NCBI GenBank assembly: GCA_022796475.1
Contig: JAAWIS010000002.1
Location: 30,720 to 94,719, forward strand
DNA: 64,000 nucleotides
Source of the DNA: Lachnospiraceae bacterium
Lineage (GTDB): Bacteria > Bacillota > Clostridia > Lachnospirales > Lachnospiraceae
Reading direction: 5' to 3'
The stretch's first letter is position 1, and the number at the start of each line of letters is the position of its first letter. Below the pieces are notes generated by a model. That model saw nothing but the letters and a program-made list of their open reading frames with translations, searched no databases and was not told where the DNA came from. The position numbers were made by a program, and so were the translations under genes. Shown piece by piece: positions 18,124-27,361 of this stretch.

Positions 18124-18167
18124 CTGGTATCCTCATTTAATTCTAATTTGGTTATTTCTTTGGTATC
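18124..18167. promoter_or_regulatory. Candidate MocR operator: three spaced direct repeats
   Basis: CTGGTATC (18124), TTGGTTAT (18148) and TTGGTATC (18160) are offset by 24 and 12 bases, close to multiples of a helical turn. They lie just upstream of a TATAAT for the SDR gene that has no good -35, as expected for activation by a MocR protein bound nearby. This is inferred from pattern only. Confidence 0.4.
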
Positions 18168-18306
18168 AGTTTTGATTATAATATATAGATATCAAGTTTG
18201 TAAAGCATAAAAGACTTTTTAAATCCATTGGATATCTGCTTTTCAAACAAAATAGATTGACTTTCAAAGCTGCAGTCAGAAAGCCCGAAAAACAGGAGGA
18301 AACAAT

Positions 18307-19098
18307 ATGGGGGTATACGCAATTACTGGAGGTTCCAGCGGAATCGGCGCAAAAACAGTAGAACAGTTAAAAGCAAACGGACATGATGTAATTAATATTG
18401 ACCTGCAAAAATGTGATATTGAAGCAGACTTAGCTTCCGTGGAAGGGCGGCAGAAAGCAATTGATGCGCTGCACAAGATGCATCCGGAAGGACTGGACGG
18501 GCTGGTTTGCTGTGCCGGAGTTTCCGGTGCATGCGGGAATCTAAAGTTAATCATTTCCCTGAACTTTTTTGGAACCATTTCCATTGTAAAAGGAGTGTAT
18601 GATTTACTTAAGAAAAAAAGCGGAACCTGTGTGATGATCACTTCCAATACCATTTCCCAGGGAGCTGCCCGAATGGATATTGCCGATCTTTTGAACAATA
18701 ACAATGATGACGAACAGCGGATCCTAAACCTGGTTTCTAAAATGGACGGAACCAATTTAAGTGTAGGAAACAGTATTTATGTGGCCACAAAATACGCTGT
18801 AGCCAGGTGGATGCGCCGCCATTCTGCCACATATGCTGCAAACAAAGTGCGGATCAATGCAGTTGCTCCTGGTAACGTTCATACGGCTATGACGGCTACC
18901 ATGTCTGCCAACGCAAAAATGGCTTTAAATGCGCTTCCCATCCCCACAAAATACGGAACGGAAACTTTGATGGATGCAGAGGAAATCGCCTCTGCCATCG
19001 TATTTCTGTCCTCACATGAAGCCAGGGGAATCAACGGAGTGATTCTTTTTGTAGACGGCGGAACAGATGCCCTGCTAAATACAGAAAAAGTATATTAA
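18307..19098 (+). CDS. SDR oxidoreductase resembling 3-alpha-hydroxysteroid dehydrogenase/carbonyl reductase
   Basis: 263 residues. The Rossmann loop TGGSSGIG (7-14), CCAGVSG (the NNAG position) and the catalytic Tyr-x-x-x-Lys (IYVATKYA) are intact, with an ending of FVDGGTDALL. From memory of the family, the layout (short ADL...EGR segment after the second strand, GLDGLVCCAG, VDGGxDA near the end) is closest to the Comamonas-type 3-alpha-hydroxysteroid dehydrogenase group. That group uses NAD on 3-hydroxysteroids but also on simple carbonyls, so the substrate is not proven. AGGAGG is nine bases before the ATG. First gene of an operon with the NTF2-like gene. Confidence 0.82.
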   Translation: MGVYAITGGSSGIGAKTVEQLKANGHDVINIDLQKCDIEADLASVEGRQKAIDALHKMHPEGLDGLVCCAGVSGACGNLKLIISLNFFGTISIVKGVYDLLKKKSGTCVMITSNTISQGAARMDIADLLNNNNDDEQRILNLVSKMDGTNLSVGNSIYVATKYAVARWMRRHSATYAANKVRINAVAPGNVHTAMTATMSANAKMALNALPIPTKYGTETLMDAEEIASAIVFLSSHEARGINGVILFVDGGTDALLNTEKVY

Positions 19099-19131
19099 TA
19101 AAGAACCCGCAAAAACCAGGAGGAATTGCAG

Positions 19132-19464
19132 ATGAAACCAATTGAAACTTTTATTGAAATGATCGAAAACAAAGATTTTACTGCCCTTGGGGAATTATTT
19201 ACAGAGGACGGCCATTATTGCGACTACTGCCCGAATGGAACTGCACAGCACGAATATCACTTATATGGCCGGGAGGCAATTTCCATGTTCTTTCGGAATA
19301 AATTCCTGTTCCGCCAATATTCCATTATGGAATCTGTTATCTTAAGTGACAAACGTGCCGAATTTATCGCTTCTTTCGGAGGATATCATATTATGGCCAT
19401 TGCTACCTTACAGCAGCTTTCCGGGGATGGTCATATTAAAAGGCTCACCGTCCGCCCAAAATAG
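19132..19464 (+). CDS. NTF2-like/SnoaL-type small protein
   Basis: 110 residues; the pattern MKPIETFIEMIENKDF..LGELFTEDGHYCD..YGREAISMFF is that of the cone-shaped NTF2-like fold, which includes ketosteroid isomerases, dehydratases and many binding proteins. No catalytic pair can be assigned with confidence. The ORF track begins at a TTG (19126), but AGGAGG is eight bases before the ATG at 19132. It follows the SDR gene by 33 bases and both end at one terminator, so they likely act on the same compound. Confidence 0.72.
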   Translation: MKPIETFIEMIENKDFTALGELFTEDGHYCDYCPNGTAQHEYHLYGREAISMFFRNKFLFRQYSIMESVILSDKRAEFIASFGGYHIMAIATLQQLSGDGHIKRLTVRPK

Positions 19465-19473
19465 CTTTTTCAC

Positions 19474-19522
19474 ACAGAAGGTGTGCTGTCCAAAATTTAC
19501 AGGCAGCACACCTTCTGTTTTG
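19474..19522 (+). terminator. Terminator of the SDR-NTF2 operon
   Basis: Perfect 15-bp arms ACAGAAGGTGTGCTG and CAGCACACCTTCTGT around a 15-base loop, followed by TTTTGTT. It lies between two convergent genes. Confidence 0.85.
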
Positions 19523-19532
19523 TTATAATTGG

Positions 19533-20186
19533 TTATTCTCCGAATACAGCCTTGTAGTCTGCCTGGAATTTTTCAATTCCTGCAGTGGTTAAGGGATGTT
19601 TTGTCATCTGCTCAATCACTTTATAAGGAACAGTTGCAATATCAGCTCCTGCTTTTGCACAGTCCACAACATGGATTGCATGGCGGATGCTGGCTGCAAT
19701 GATCTGGGTTTCGATTCCATGGATCTGGAAAATCTGAGTAATCTCTTCAATCAGCGCGATTCCTGACATGGAAATATCATCTAACCGTCCAAGGAATGGG
19801 GAAACATACGTCGCGCCTGCTCTGGCCGCCAAAAGTGCCTGAGCTGCGGTAAAAATCAGGGTAACATTCGTCTTCACACCTTCTGCTGCCAAAACCTTTA
19901 CTGCCTTTAAGCCTTCTACCGTCATAGGGATTTTTACTACCATATTAGGATGAATGGCAGCAATCTCACGGCCCTCTTTTATCATTCCTTCTGCATCCGT
20001 AGTGGTTGCCTTTACTTCTCCGCTGATTGGTCCGTCTACAATAGAAGTAATCTCTTTAATGACCTCATTAAAATCCCGGCCTTCCTTTGCAATCAGAGAA
20101 GGATTTGTGGTAACACCGCAAATAACTCCCATATCATTGGCTTTCCGGATGTCTTCTACATTGGCAGTATCTACAAAAAATCTCAT
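19533..20186 (-). CDS. Fructose-6-phosphate aldolase/transaldolase-like protein
   Basis: 217 residues, the short FSA/TalC class of class I aldolases: [22 protein letters not shown] (about 26-34), the Schiff-base Lys in VVKIPMT near 84-90 and a C-terminal helix with [10 protein letters not shown]. It either cleaves fructose 6-phosphate or moves three-carbon units between sugar phosphates. It lies after a sugar isomerase and downstream of a transketolase, so closing the non-oxidative pentose phosphate branch is the likely role. Confidence 0.9.
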   Translation of the reverse strand: MRFFVDTANVEDIRKANDMGVICGVTTNPSLIAKEGRDFNEVIKEITSIVDGPISGEVKATTTDAEGMIKEGREIAAIHPNMVVKIPMTVEGLKAVKVLAAEGVKTNVTLIFTAAQALLAARAGATYVSPFLGRLDDISMSGIALIEEITQIFQIHGIETQIIAASIRHAIHVVDCAKAGADIATVPYKVIEQMTKHPLTTAGIEKFQADYKAVFGE

Positions 20187-20273
20187 AATTCTTTCCTTTC
20201 TTTAAAGCCAGGACAGTTGATTACCAACTGTCTGTCTGACAGCTTGGCCAATTATATGCCTAATTACAGTTCT

Positions 20274-21758
20274 TTATGCAAATGGGTTTTCTGTCTTATA
20301 AAGCATGCCCTTTGGCTGGTTAAAGCCGATTTCTTCTACATCTACCCCAATATATTTAAAGATCTCATACAGCGCTTTTCCAAAGTGTCCGAAAGCAACT
20401 GCTCCATGGTGGGGGAAGTTCTTTTCGATCAGAACATGGCGGTAAAAACGGTTCATTTCCGGGATTGCAAAAATACCGATGGAACCGAAGGAACGGGTAG
20501 CAACCGGAAGCACCTCGCCATGGGCGATATAGGCACGCAGTATATTGTCTGCTGTGCTCTGTAAGCGGAAGAATGTGATATCGCCCGGGGCAATATCGCC
20601 TTCTAACGTTCCCTGTGTTACTTCTTCCGGAAGGGATCTTGCCATAATTAACTGATACTTCATCTCGCAGAATGACAGCTTTTTGGAGCTGGTGTTGCCA
20701 CAGTGGAAGCCCATAAAAGTTTCCTTCTGTGCATACTCATAATTTCCTTTAATATCTTCCTGGTATAAGTCAGCAGGAACGGAATTGTTAATATCCAAAA
20801 GCGTTACAGCATCGTTGCTTACGCAGGTTCCGATAAATTCGCTCAAAGCGCCGTAAATATCAACCTCACAGGATACGGGAATTCCCCGTCCTGCCAAACG
20901 GCTGTTTACGTAGCAGGGAACGAAACCGAACTGAGTCTGGAATGCAGGCCAGCATTTTCCGGCAATCGCCACATATTTGCGGTAGCCTTTATGAGCCTCG
21001 ATCCAGTCAAGGAGCGTCAGTTCATACTGGGCAAGCTTTTCTAAGATCTCCGGCTTCTTATTCCCGGCGCCAAGTTCTGACTCCATATCTTTTACTACTT
21101 CCGGAATCCTGGCATCACCTGCATGGTTGTTAAATGCTTCAAATAAATCCAGCTCTGAGTTTTCCTCAATCTCCACGCCTAAGTTATAAAGCTGCTTAAT
21201 GGGCGCATTGCAGGCAAGGAAGTTTAACGGCCTTGGTCCGAAGCTTATAATTTTAAGCTGAGAAAGGCCGATGATTCCCCGGGCAATCGGTACGAATTCC
21301 TCAATCATATCGGCGCACTCCTGGGCTGTTCCTACCGGATATTCCGGAATGTACGCTTTAATGTTGCGCAGCTTTAAGTTGTAGCTTGCATTTAACATAC
21401 CACAGTAAGCATCTCCCCGTCCCTGGATTAAGTTATTTCCGCTTTCCTCTGCCGCAGCAATAAACATGGCAGGGCCGTCAAAATGCTTTGCCAGCAGCGT
21501 TTCTGATATTTCTGGCCCGAAATTCCCCAGATATACCACTAAAGCGTTGCATCCGGCAGCTTTTATATCTTCTAATGCCTGAACCATATGGATTTCGCTT
21601 TCCACGATGCAGACAGGGCACTCATAAATATTCTTTTCATCATACTTTGCCTTGTAAGCCTCCACCAAAGCTTTTCTCCGGTTCACGGAAAGGCTTTCCG
21701 GGAAACAGTCGCGGCTTACTGCCACGATGCCGATTTTTACTTCTGGCATGTTCATCAT
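20274..21758 (-). CDS. L-fucose/arabinose isomerase-fold sugar isomerase
   Basis: 494 residues resembling the L-fucose isomerase-like family: an N-terminal Rossmann-like part (VKIGIVAVSRDCFPESL, ALVVYLGNFGPE near 95), a central domain with acidic metal-binding candidates (LDLFEAFNNHAGD, CEVDIYGALSEF near 300, MGFHCGNT) and HGEVLPVATRSFG near the end. These enzymes interconvert aldoses and ketoses with Mn. The true sugar cannot be read from sequence; the neighbouring FGGY kinase and DUF4867 protein point to a pentose or deoxyhexose. AGGAGG is eight bases before the first of three in-frame ATGs. Confidence 0.75.
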   Translation of the reverse strand: MMNMPEVKIGIVAVSRDCFPESLSVNRRKALVEAYKAKYDEKNIYECPVCIVESEIHMVQALEDIKAAGCNALVVYLGNFGPEISETLLAKHFDGPAMFIAAAEESGNNLIQGRGDAYCGMLNASYNLKLRNIKAYIPEYPVGTAQECADMIEEFVPIARGIIGLSQLKIISFGPRPLNFLACNAPIKQLYNLGVEIEENSELDLFEAFNNHAGDARIPEVVKDMESELGAGNKKPEILEKLAQYELTLLDWIEAHKGYRKYVAIAGKCWPAFQTQFGFVPCYVNSRLAGRGIPVSCEVDIYGALSEFIGTCVSNDAVTLLDINNSVPADLYQEDIKGNYEYAQKETFMGFHCGNTSSKKLSFCEMKYQLIMARSLPEEVTQGTLEGDIAPGDITFFRLQSTADNILRAYIAHGEVLPVATRSFGSIGIFAIPEMNRFYRHVLIEKNFPHHGAVAFGHFGKALYEIFKYIGVDVEEIGFNQPKGMLYKTENPFA

Positions 21759-21820
21759 AGTATTGTCCTCCTGTTTTCACTATTTATTTTTATTTCATTC
21801 CCTGCTCTTAGCGGCAGGTT

Positions 21821-22444
21821 TTATTCCAAGGTAATATTTTCCCCTGTAAGGCCAAACCAGGCATAATCCGGAAGTCCGCCTTCTCTGTGGCCAACCAGCC
21901 ACTTATTTTTTGCAAACAGCAACTTATCCTCTGTATTATGTTCTTTTTCAATGGCTTTTAGCTCTTCATTGGTTCCCTTTGGAAGAACTACTACACAGCG
22001 AAATCCCTCTTCTGCCGCATGACAGGGCGCATAGTGAAGGGTAGTGGCATAAACTTCAATCAAAGTTCCTGCCGGTACAAAAAAGGCTTCCACTAAACTG
22101 GTATCATACGTGTAATCTTCCGTTATATCCTGCTGCTTTCCGATTAAAAGAACCAAATCCGTTACTGCCAGATTCACTTCTGAATCCCTGTGATATTCCA
22201 GGGCATTTAATTTTTTATTATGGCCATTGCAGTATCCAATCTGAATTGGCATCTGACCATAAATTCCGTCTGCAAACTCCGCCGCTATGGGCAAAGCTTC
22301 CAGTTCTGGCACAGACGCCACATACACCACATCTTCCGGAAGAGGAGTGTGAAGCATAGCTTCTGTCAGGGCTGCTGTATCATACCCTTTAACTACACGT
22401 CCATAGGCAGTAAATTCCGGTTCATATACTGTTCTTATTTTCAT
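21821..22444 (-). CDS. DUF4867-type protein of a sugar utilisation cluster
   Basis: 207 residues from the corrected start (MKIRTV; AAGGAG nine bases before). The sequence (YGRVVKGYD, VYVASVPELE, IQIGYCNGHNKKLNALEYHRDSEVNLAVTDLVLLIG, FFVPAGTLIEVYATTLHYAPCH) has the look of a cupin barrel with conserved His/Glu residues. It matches what I recall of DUF4867, found beside sugar isomerases and kinases. A lyxose-isomerase-like or mutarotase-like role would fit, but that is inference. The track start at 22507 is too early. Confidence 0.62.
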   Translation of the reverse strand: MKIRTVYEPEFTAYGRVVKGYDTAALTEAMLHTPLPEDVVYVASVPELEALPIAAEFADGIYGQMPIQIGYCNGHNKKLNALEYHRDSEVNLAVTDLVLLIGKQQDITEDYTYDTSLVEAFFVPAGTLIEVYATTLHYAPCHAAEEGFRCVVVLPKGTNEELKAIEKEHNTEDKLLFAKNKWLVGHREGGLPDYAWFGLTGENITLE

Positions 22445-22478
22445 TACAAGATTCTCCTTTTTTTGCTGCAGGTACTTG

Positions 22479-23999
22479 TTACAGCTTTGCCAGTTTTTTA
22501 TAATCATCTTTCAGGCTGTGGTACAGACTCTGATAAACTTTATGATAAGCTTCATAAGTCTTTACCCTTTCTTCCATTGGTTCCGTGCTGTTTTCCTCCC
22601 GGATAATCTTATCACAGGCTTCCTCAACGGAAGGATAAATTCCACATCCCACACCGGCTAAAATCGCTGCTCCCAAAGCCGGGCCTTCAGACTGCTTCAC
22701 TGTCTTTACTGTACAATTATATAAGTCAGCCAGCATCTGACGCCAGTTCGGGCTTTTTCCGCCGCCGCCACATGCCATCATCTGGGTAACTTCAACTCCC
22801 ATTTCCTTTAAAATTTGGTTGCAGTCACACAGGGAGTAAGACACTCCTTCCATCACTGCACGGAGCATATGGGCTTTTGTGTGGATTGCTGACAGACCAA
22901 AGAATACACCGCGGCAGTCCGGATCTAAATGAGGCGTTCTTTCCCCCATAAGATAAGGCAGATAAATCAGACGTTCGCTTCCTGCAGGAATCTTGTTTAC
23001 ATCCTCATTAATTAAATCATATACATCTTTTCCAGATTCCTCCGCCTGGGCTGCGTAGTCCTGGCAAAGCTGATCCTTAAACCATTTTAAAGAAAGGCCA
23101 GCCCCCTGGGTTACTCCCATAATATGCCAGGCCCCCGGCACTGCACAGCAGCAGGTATGTACTCTGCCTTTGGGATCGATCGATACTTTGCTGCTGTGGG
23201 CAAATACGACGCCAGAGGTCCCTATGGTGGTAAATGCTGTCCTATCCCTTACAATTCCTGTTCCTACTGCCGCCGCCGCATTATCTCCGGCTCCCCCTAC
23301 TACCTTAACTTCACAAGTTAAACCGGTTTTCTCTGCAATCTCAGGAAGGAGGGTTCCTGTTACCTCACAGGACTCATAAACCCTCCCAAGAAGTGAGGGA
23401 TCAATCGAAAGGGCATCCAGCACTTCCTTAGACCAGCACCGTCCCGGCACATCCAGAAGCTGCATTCCGCTGGCGTCGGAAACTTCTGTGGCAAATTCTC
23501 CGGTTAAAATATAGCGGATATAATCTTTAGGCAGAAGGATATGCCTACATCGTTTATAATTTTCCGGTTCATTCTTTCTTACCCAGAGAATCTTTGCCGC
23601 AGTCCAGCCTGTAAGAGGAGGATTTGCCGTAATTTCAATCCACCGCTTTCTTGGCATAATCTCAAGCATATCCTCCACTTCTTTTCCGGTTCTCTGGTCA
23701 CACCAGATAATCGAAGGACGGATGACCTGGCCCGCCTCATCCAGCATTACCAGTCCGTGCATCTGTCCGGATAAGCCGATTCCTTTAATGTCTTCCTTGT
23801 TTTCAACTGCTTCTGCCACTGTCTTTAAAGTAGCAAGCACTCCGTTTCTCCAGTCTTCCGGCTTCTGCTCTGCCCAGCCGTTTTCCGGCTGATACATGGG
23901 ATATTCGCTGGATGCCGTTGCCACCACATTTCCGGCTTCATCAAACAAAACTGTTTTTGTTGCCGATGTCCCCACATCAATACCAATTAAATAGTTCAT
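22479..23999 (-). CDS. FGGY-family ketose kinase, xylulokinase-like
   Basis: 506 residues from the ATG at 23999 (MNYLIGIDVGTSATK; AAAGGGG upstream). The N-terminal phosphate loop GIDVGTSATK, GLSGQMHGLV near 80, WCDQRT and the C-terminal GGGGKSPNWRQMLADL with GAAILAG are those of xylulokinases. It phosphorylates a ketose, probably D-xylulose, which feeds the transketolase upstream. The substrate could be another ketopentose, since the paired isomerase is not XylA. It follows the AraC gene and precedes DUF4867 by 34 bases. Confidence 0.87.
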   Translation of the reverse strand: MNYLIGIDVGTSATKTVLFDEAGNVVATASSEYPMYQPENGWAEQKPEDWRNGVLATLKTVAEAVENKEDIKGIGLSGQMHGLVMLDEAGQVIRPSIIWCDQRTGKEVEDMLEIMPRKRWIEITANPPLTGWTAAKILWVRKNEPENYKRCRHILLPKDYIRYILTGEFATEVSDASGMQLLDVPGRCWSKEVLDALSIDPSLLGRVYESCEVTGTLLPEIAEKTGLTCEVKVVGGAGDNAAAAVGTGIVRDRTAFTTIGTSGVVFAHSSKVSIDPKGRVHTCCCAVPGAWHIMGVTQGAGLSLKWFKDQLCQDYAAQAEESGKDVYDLINEDVNKIPAGSERLIYLPYLMGERTPHLDPDCRGVFFGLSAIHTKAHMLRAVMEGVSYSLCDCNQILKEMGVEVTQMMACGGGGKSPNWRQMLADLYNCTVKTVKQSEGPALGAAILAGVGCGIYPSVEEACDKIIREENSTEPMEERVKTYEAYHKVYQSLYHSLKDDYKKLAKL

Positions 24000-24154
24000 C
24001 TTCCGGCCCCTTTCTAAGTCGCTATGCCGCCTTTCAGGCGGCGGATTTTCATAATAATTACAGCACAAATTACTGTTGTTATGAGTATATCTTGCTTTTA
24101 TGTCACTTTCTATACCAAAACTTAAGGATTTCCTGCTATTTTCTTATCTCCCTG

Positions 24155-24985
24155 TTAATTCCCCATCTTTTTCCTGTACTCACTGGGAAGACATCCATAG
24201 CGGTTTGCAAAAGCCTTTGCAAAGGCACGGCTGTTAGGAAATCCATTATTAATCGCCACATCATTTAAACTGTGATCTGTGTTCATCATCTCCCGAAAGC
24301 CATATTCTGTCCGAAGGTTCAGCAAATACGTTTTATAGCTTACATCTGCATACCGCTTAAACATCCGCGACAAATAGGTTGGCGAAAATCCGAATTCATC
24401 TGCCACACTTTCCAGGGTAATATTCTGGTCATAATTTTTTTTCATGTAGGAAGTGATTTTTGACAGTCTGTCTAAATTCCGCTTCTGACGGATGCTCCCC
24501 TGATCATCTTCCGCCTTCATAAATTTTGTAATCAGCAGATATAGAAGTTCATAAAACAGTCCATGAACCTTTAATTCATATGCAAATGCTTTTTCCTGAT
24601 AGGCATGAAACATTTGGGAAATCACAATGGCAAGCTGCCGGTTATCTTCCTCCTGCTGTTTGGAAAACACCGCATAATCGTCTTCCCGCAGATACCCGGT
24701 AAAACAATTTAGCGGGATCTGAACTACAATGGTCTGATTGGGCTTTGGCGATTCCACAGAATGAATTTCATTTGGATTCACGATTACAAAATCTGCCGCC
24801 TTTAAAGGAAGGCGGGTATCATTTACAAAAAACTCAAGCTCCCCCTCCAGCACTAAAAAAATTTCAATAGATCGGTGCCAGTGCTTCGCTCTTCGGTAAT
24901 TTCCGTCTTTCCCCTCAAACAAGAACAGTTTAAAAGGCAAATCTTTGTTCGGTATAATTAATTCATGTTTGAAATCTGTACTCAT
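24155..24985 (-). CDS. AraC-family regulator with cupin sensor
   Basis: 276 residues. An N-terminal cupin-type ligand domain (RAKHWHRSIEIFLVLEGELEFFV, about 32-54) is followed by two HTH motifs in the C-terminal 100 residues (ITLESVADEFGFSPTYLSRMFKRY; SLNDVAINNGFPNSRAFAKAF). It lies between tkt and the kinase gene, same strand, so it is the probable sugar-responsive regulator of the isomerase/kinase genes. A palindromic GCCGCC/GGCGGC hairpin sits just before the kinase ribosome binding site. Confidence 0.9.
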   Translation of the reverse strand: MSTDFKHELIIPNKDLPFKLFLFEGKDGNYRRAKHWHRSIEIFLVLEGELEFFVNDTRLPLKAADFVIVNPNEIHSVESPKPNQTIVVQIPLNCFTGYLREDDYAVFSKQQEEDNRQLAIVISQMFHAYQEKAFAYELKVHGLFYELLYLLITKFMKAEDDQGSIRQKRNLDRLSKITSYMKKNYDQNITLESVADEFGFSPTYLSRMFKRYADVSYKTYLLNLRTEYGFREMMNTDHSLNDVAINNGFPNSRAFAKAFANRYGCLPSEYRKKMGN

Positions 24986-25019
24986 AAGAAACCTTCTGCA
25001 AATGCCCTGTTGCGGCTGC

Positions 25020-27008
25020 TTATAAAATCCCTTTTACCGTTTCTGCCACATGTTCTGGTGTAAATCCAAATTTTTTAAACAGCAAACCTGCAGGAGCTGA
25101 CGCTCCAAAGCCCTGCATTGTTACATAGGCGCCGTCAAGCCCTACATATTTTCCCCATCCAAAATCGGACAATGCTTCTACTGCTACGCGCCTGCGCACA
25201 TCTTTTGGCAGAACACTCTCCCGGTATGCTTCACTTTGCTGTTCAAAAACATCCATAGACGGCATACTTACTACCCGCACATCAATCCCTTCTGCTGCCA
25301 GCATCTTTTTCGCTTCTGCTGCCAGAAATACCTCAGAGCCGCTTGCGATTAAAATTGCATCTGGAACTTCCTTTTCTGAATCCTCCAGAATATAACCGCC
25401 TTTTAGCGCTTCTTTCCCGGATCCGGAAAGCTGAGGCAGATTCTGACGAGTCAGTACCAGGGCTGTAGGGGCATCCGTTGCAGTTGCCGCATAATACCAG
25501 GCTGCTGCCGTTTCTGTAGCATCTGCCGGACGGAATACGTTAAAGTTAGGCATAGAGCGAAGCATAGCAAGCTGTTCAATCGGTTCATGAGTAGGCCCGT
25601 CCTCCCCTACTCCAATACTGTCATGGGTAAAGACATACGTTACCGGAAGCTTCATCAGTGCAGCAAGCCTTGCCATAGGTTTTGTATAGTCGCTAAACAC
25701 AAAGAATGTGGATACAAAAGGCCGCAGGCCGCCGTGAAGAGCCAGTCCATTTGCAATTGCTGACATGGCCAGCTCCCGGACTCCGAAATGGAGATTCTTT
25801 CCAGAGTAATCGGACTTTGAGAAATCTCCCTCATCTTTCATATACGTTTTTGTAGAAGGAGCTAAATCGGCTGCCCCACCGATAAAACCGGGGATTCGTT
25901 CCTTTAACCGGTTAATCATCACGCCGGATAAGTTTCTGGTAGCCTGTGGTTTATCTTCATAAGCCCAGTAAGCCTCATCATCATAAGCCTTCTTTGCAAT
26001 ATCTTTATCATGGTACTGATCCCAAAGAGCCTTCATTTCCGGATATGCTTTTTCATAATCTTCAAAAAGCTGGTTCCACTGATCTTCCTTTTCTTTCCCC
26101 TGCTCTCCAAGACTCTTATAGTTTTCATAAACTGCTTGTGGCACATAGAATGGATCCATGCTTTCCCATCCTAAATTTTCTTTTAGTGCCGCCACATTCT
26201 CTGCTCCCAAGGGTTCTCCATGGGCGCTGGCCTTTCCCTGTTTCCCGGGACAGCCATAACCGATCTTGGTCTTTACTGTAATAAATGAAGGACGGGTCTT
26301 TTCCTCCTTTGCCTCTTGGATGGCCTTTCCAATTTCAATGGTATCATTTCCATCTTCTACGGTTAAAGTCTGGAATCCAAATGCCTCCATTCTCTTTTCA
26401 ACGTTTTCTGTAAATGCGATTTCTGTGCTTCCTTCGATGGAAATCTGGTTGGAATCATACAGCACAATTAGTTTTCCAAGTCCCAGAGTACCTGCCAGAG
26501 AAAAAGCTTCTGAGGAAATTCCTTCCATCATGCAGCCATCTCCGCCCAGTACATATGTATAATGATCCACAACAGGATAATCCGGCTTATTAAATACGGA
26601 TGCTAAATGGGCTTCTGCCATAGCCATTCCTACTGCCATGCCCATTCCTGCTCCTAAGGGGCCTGTGGTGGCTTCCACACCTGCCGTATGACCGTATTCC
26701 GGATGCCCTGGAGTCAGGGAATCTGCCTGGCGGAAATTAGCTAAATCCTCCACAGTCAGGCCGTAACCGAATAAATGAAGCAGAGAATACAAAAGTGTAG
26801 AACCATGGCCTCCTGATAAAATAAAACGATCCCGGTTTGCCCACTGGGGATTTGCCGGGTTATGGCTCATATGATGTGCCCACAGCTCATAAGCCATTGC
26901 CGCCGCACCCAAAGGCAGCCCCGGATGACCGGAATTTGCCTTCTGCACTGCATCTGCTGCCAGAATCCGAATTGCGTTAACTGATTGCTGTTCCATGTTC
27001 TGATTCAT
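25020..27008 (-). CDS. tkt: Transketolase
   Basis: Thiamine diphosphate enzyme of the non-oxidative pentose phosphate pathway. 662 residues, full length: SGHPGLPLGAAAMAYELW (about 22-39), the ThDP motif GDGCMMEGISSEA near 155 and the pyrimidine-domain motif GVGEDGPTHEPIEQLA near 465. AAGGAGG is five bases before the ATG. It heads a run of same-strand genes for ketose use (AraC, FGGY kinase, DUF4867, isomerase, FSA-type aldolase), supplying the step after xylulose 5-phosphate. Confidence 0.96.
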   Translation of the reverse strand: MNQNMEQQSVNAIRILAADAVQKANSGHPGLPLGAAAMAYELWAHHMSHNPANPQWANRDRFILSGGHGSTLLYSLLHLFGYGLTVEDLANFRQADSLTPGHPEYGHTAGVEATTGPLGAGMGMAVGMAMAEAHLASVFNKPDYPVVDHYTYVLGGDGCMMEGISSEAFSLAGTLGLGKLIVLYDSNQISIEGSTEIAFTENVEKRMEAFGFQTLTVEDGNDTIEIGKAIQEAKEEKTRPSFITVKTKIGYGCPGKQGKASAHGEPLGAENVAALKENLGWESMDPFYVPQAVYENYKSLGEQGKEKEDQWNQLFEDYEKAYPEMKALWDQYHDKDIAKKAYDDEAYWAYEDKPQATRNLSGVMINRLKERIPGFIGGAADLAPSTKTYMKDEGDFSKSDYSGKNLHFGVRELAMSAIANGLALHGGLRPFVSTFFVFSDYTKPMARLAALMKLPVTYVFTHDSIGVGEDGPTHEPIEQLAMLRSMPNFNVFRPADATETAAAWYYAATATDAPTALVLTRQNLPQLSGSGKEALKGGYILEDSEKEVPDAILIASGSEVFLAAEAKKMLAAEGIDVRVVSMPSMDVFEQQSEAYRESVLPKDVRRRVAVEALSDFGWGKYVGLDGAYVTMQGFGASAPAGLLFKKFGFTPEHVAETVKGIL

Positions 27009-27270
27009 ACATACCTCCTTGGTTTCGTATATAGGTTGCTTTATTGTTTCCTTTCTGATTTCATGATATAGATTTTACAGGTTCTTCGGATCAATTCTCT
27101 TATATCCAGATTATACCTTTTTTCAGGGGATTCTTACTAGTAGCTTACTTATCTAATCAATAGCACTTTCTTGACCATTTGTACAATTTTATTCTAATTT
27201 CCAGCTTATTTCCTCCCGTGTTTTTATTATATTCCTTTTTCCAATCTTTTGCAACCGTAAAAGACTCTCG
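27009..27270. other. Non-coding spacer upstream of tkt
   Basis: A/T-rich. A minus-strand TATAAT at 27110-27115 is the only -10 candidate and lacks a good -35. No gene seen. Confidence 0.35.
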
Positions 27271-27340
27271 CGCTGGAGCGCGTCAGCGCCAGCAGACAGT
27301 TTCCTCAGGCGCGAAGAGCACATCCCCCAGCGTTTTTTTC
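27271..27340 (+). other. Orphan GC-rich hairpin with plus-strand T-run
   Basis: CGCTGG pairs with CCAGCG about 50 bases on, followed by TTTTTTT on the plus strand. An inner CTGG-GC/GC-CCAG stem is also possible. No plus-strand gene lies upstream, so it may be the 3' end of a small RNA or a remnant. Confidence 0.3.
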
Positions 27341-27361
27341 TTTATAGGAAGTAATTTCCTA

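Noticed and set aside
24000-24154. Catabolite-response element upstream of the FGGY kinase
   Set aside because: No good match to the cre consensus could be found by eye; only a GCCGCC/GGCGGC hairpin is clear.
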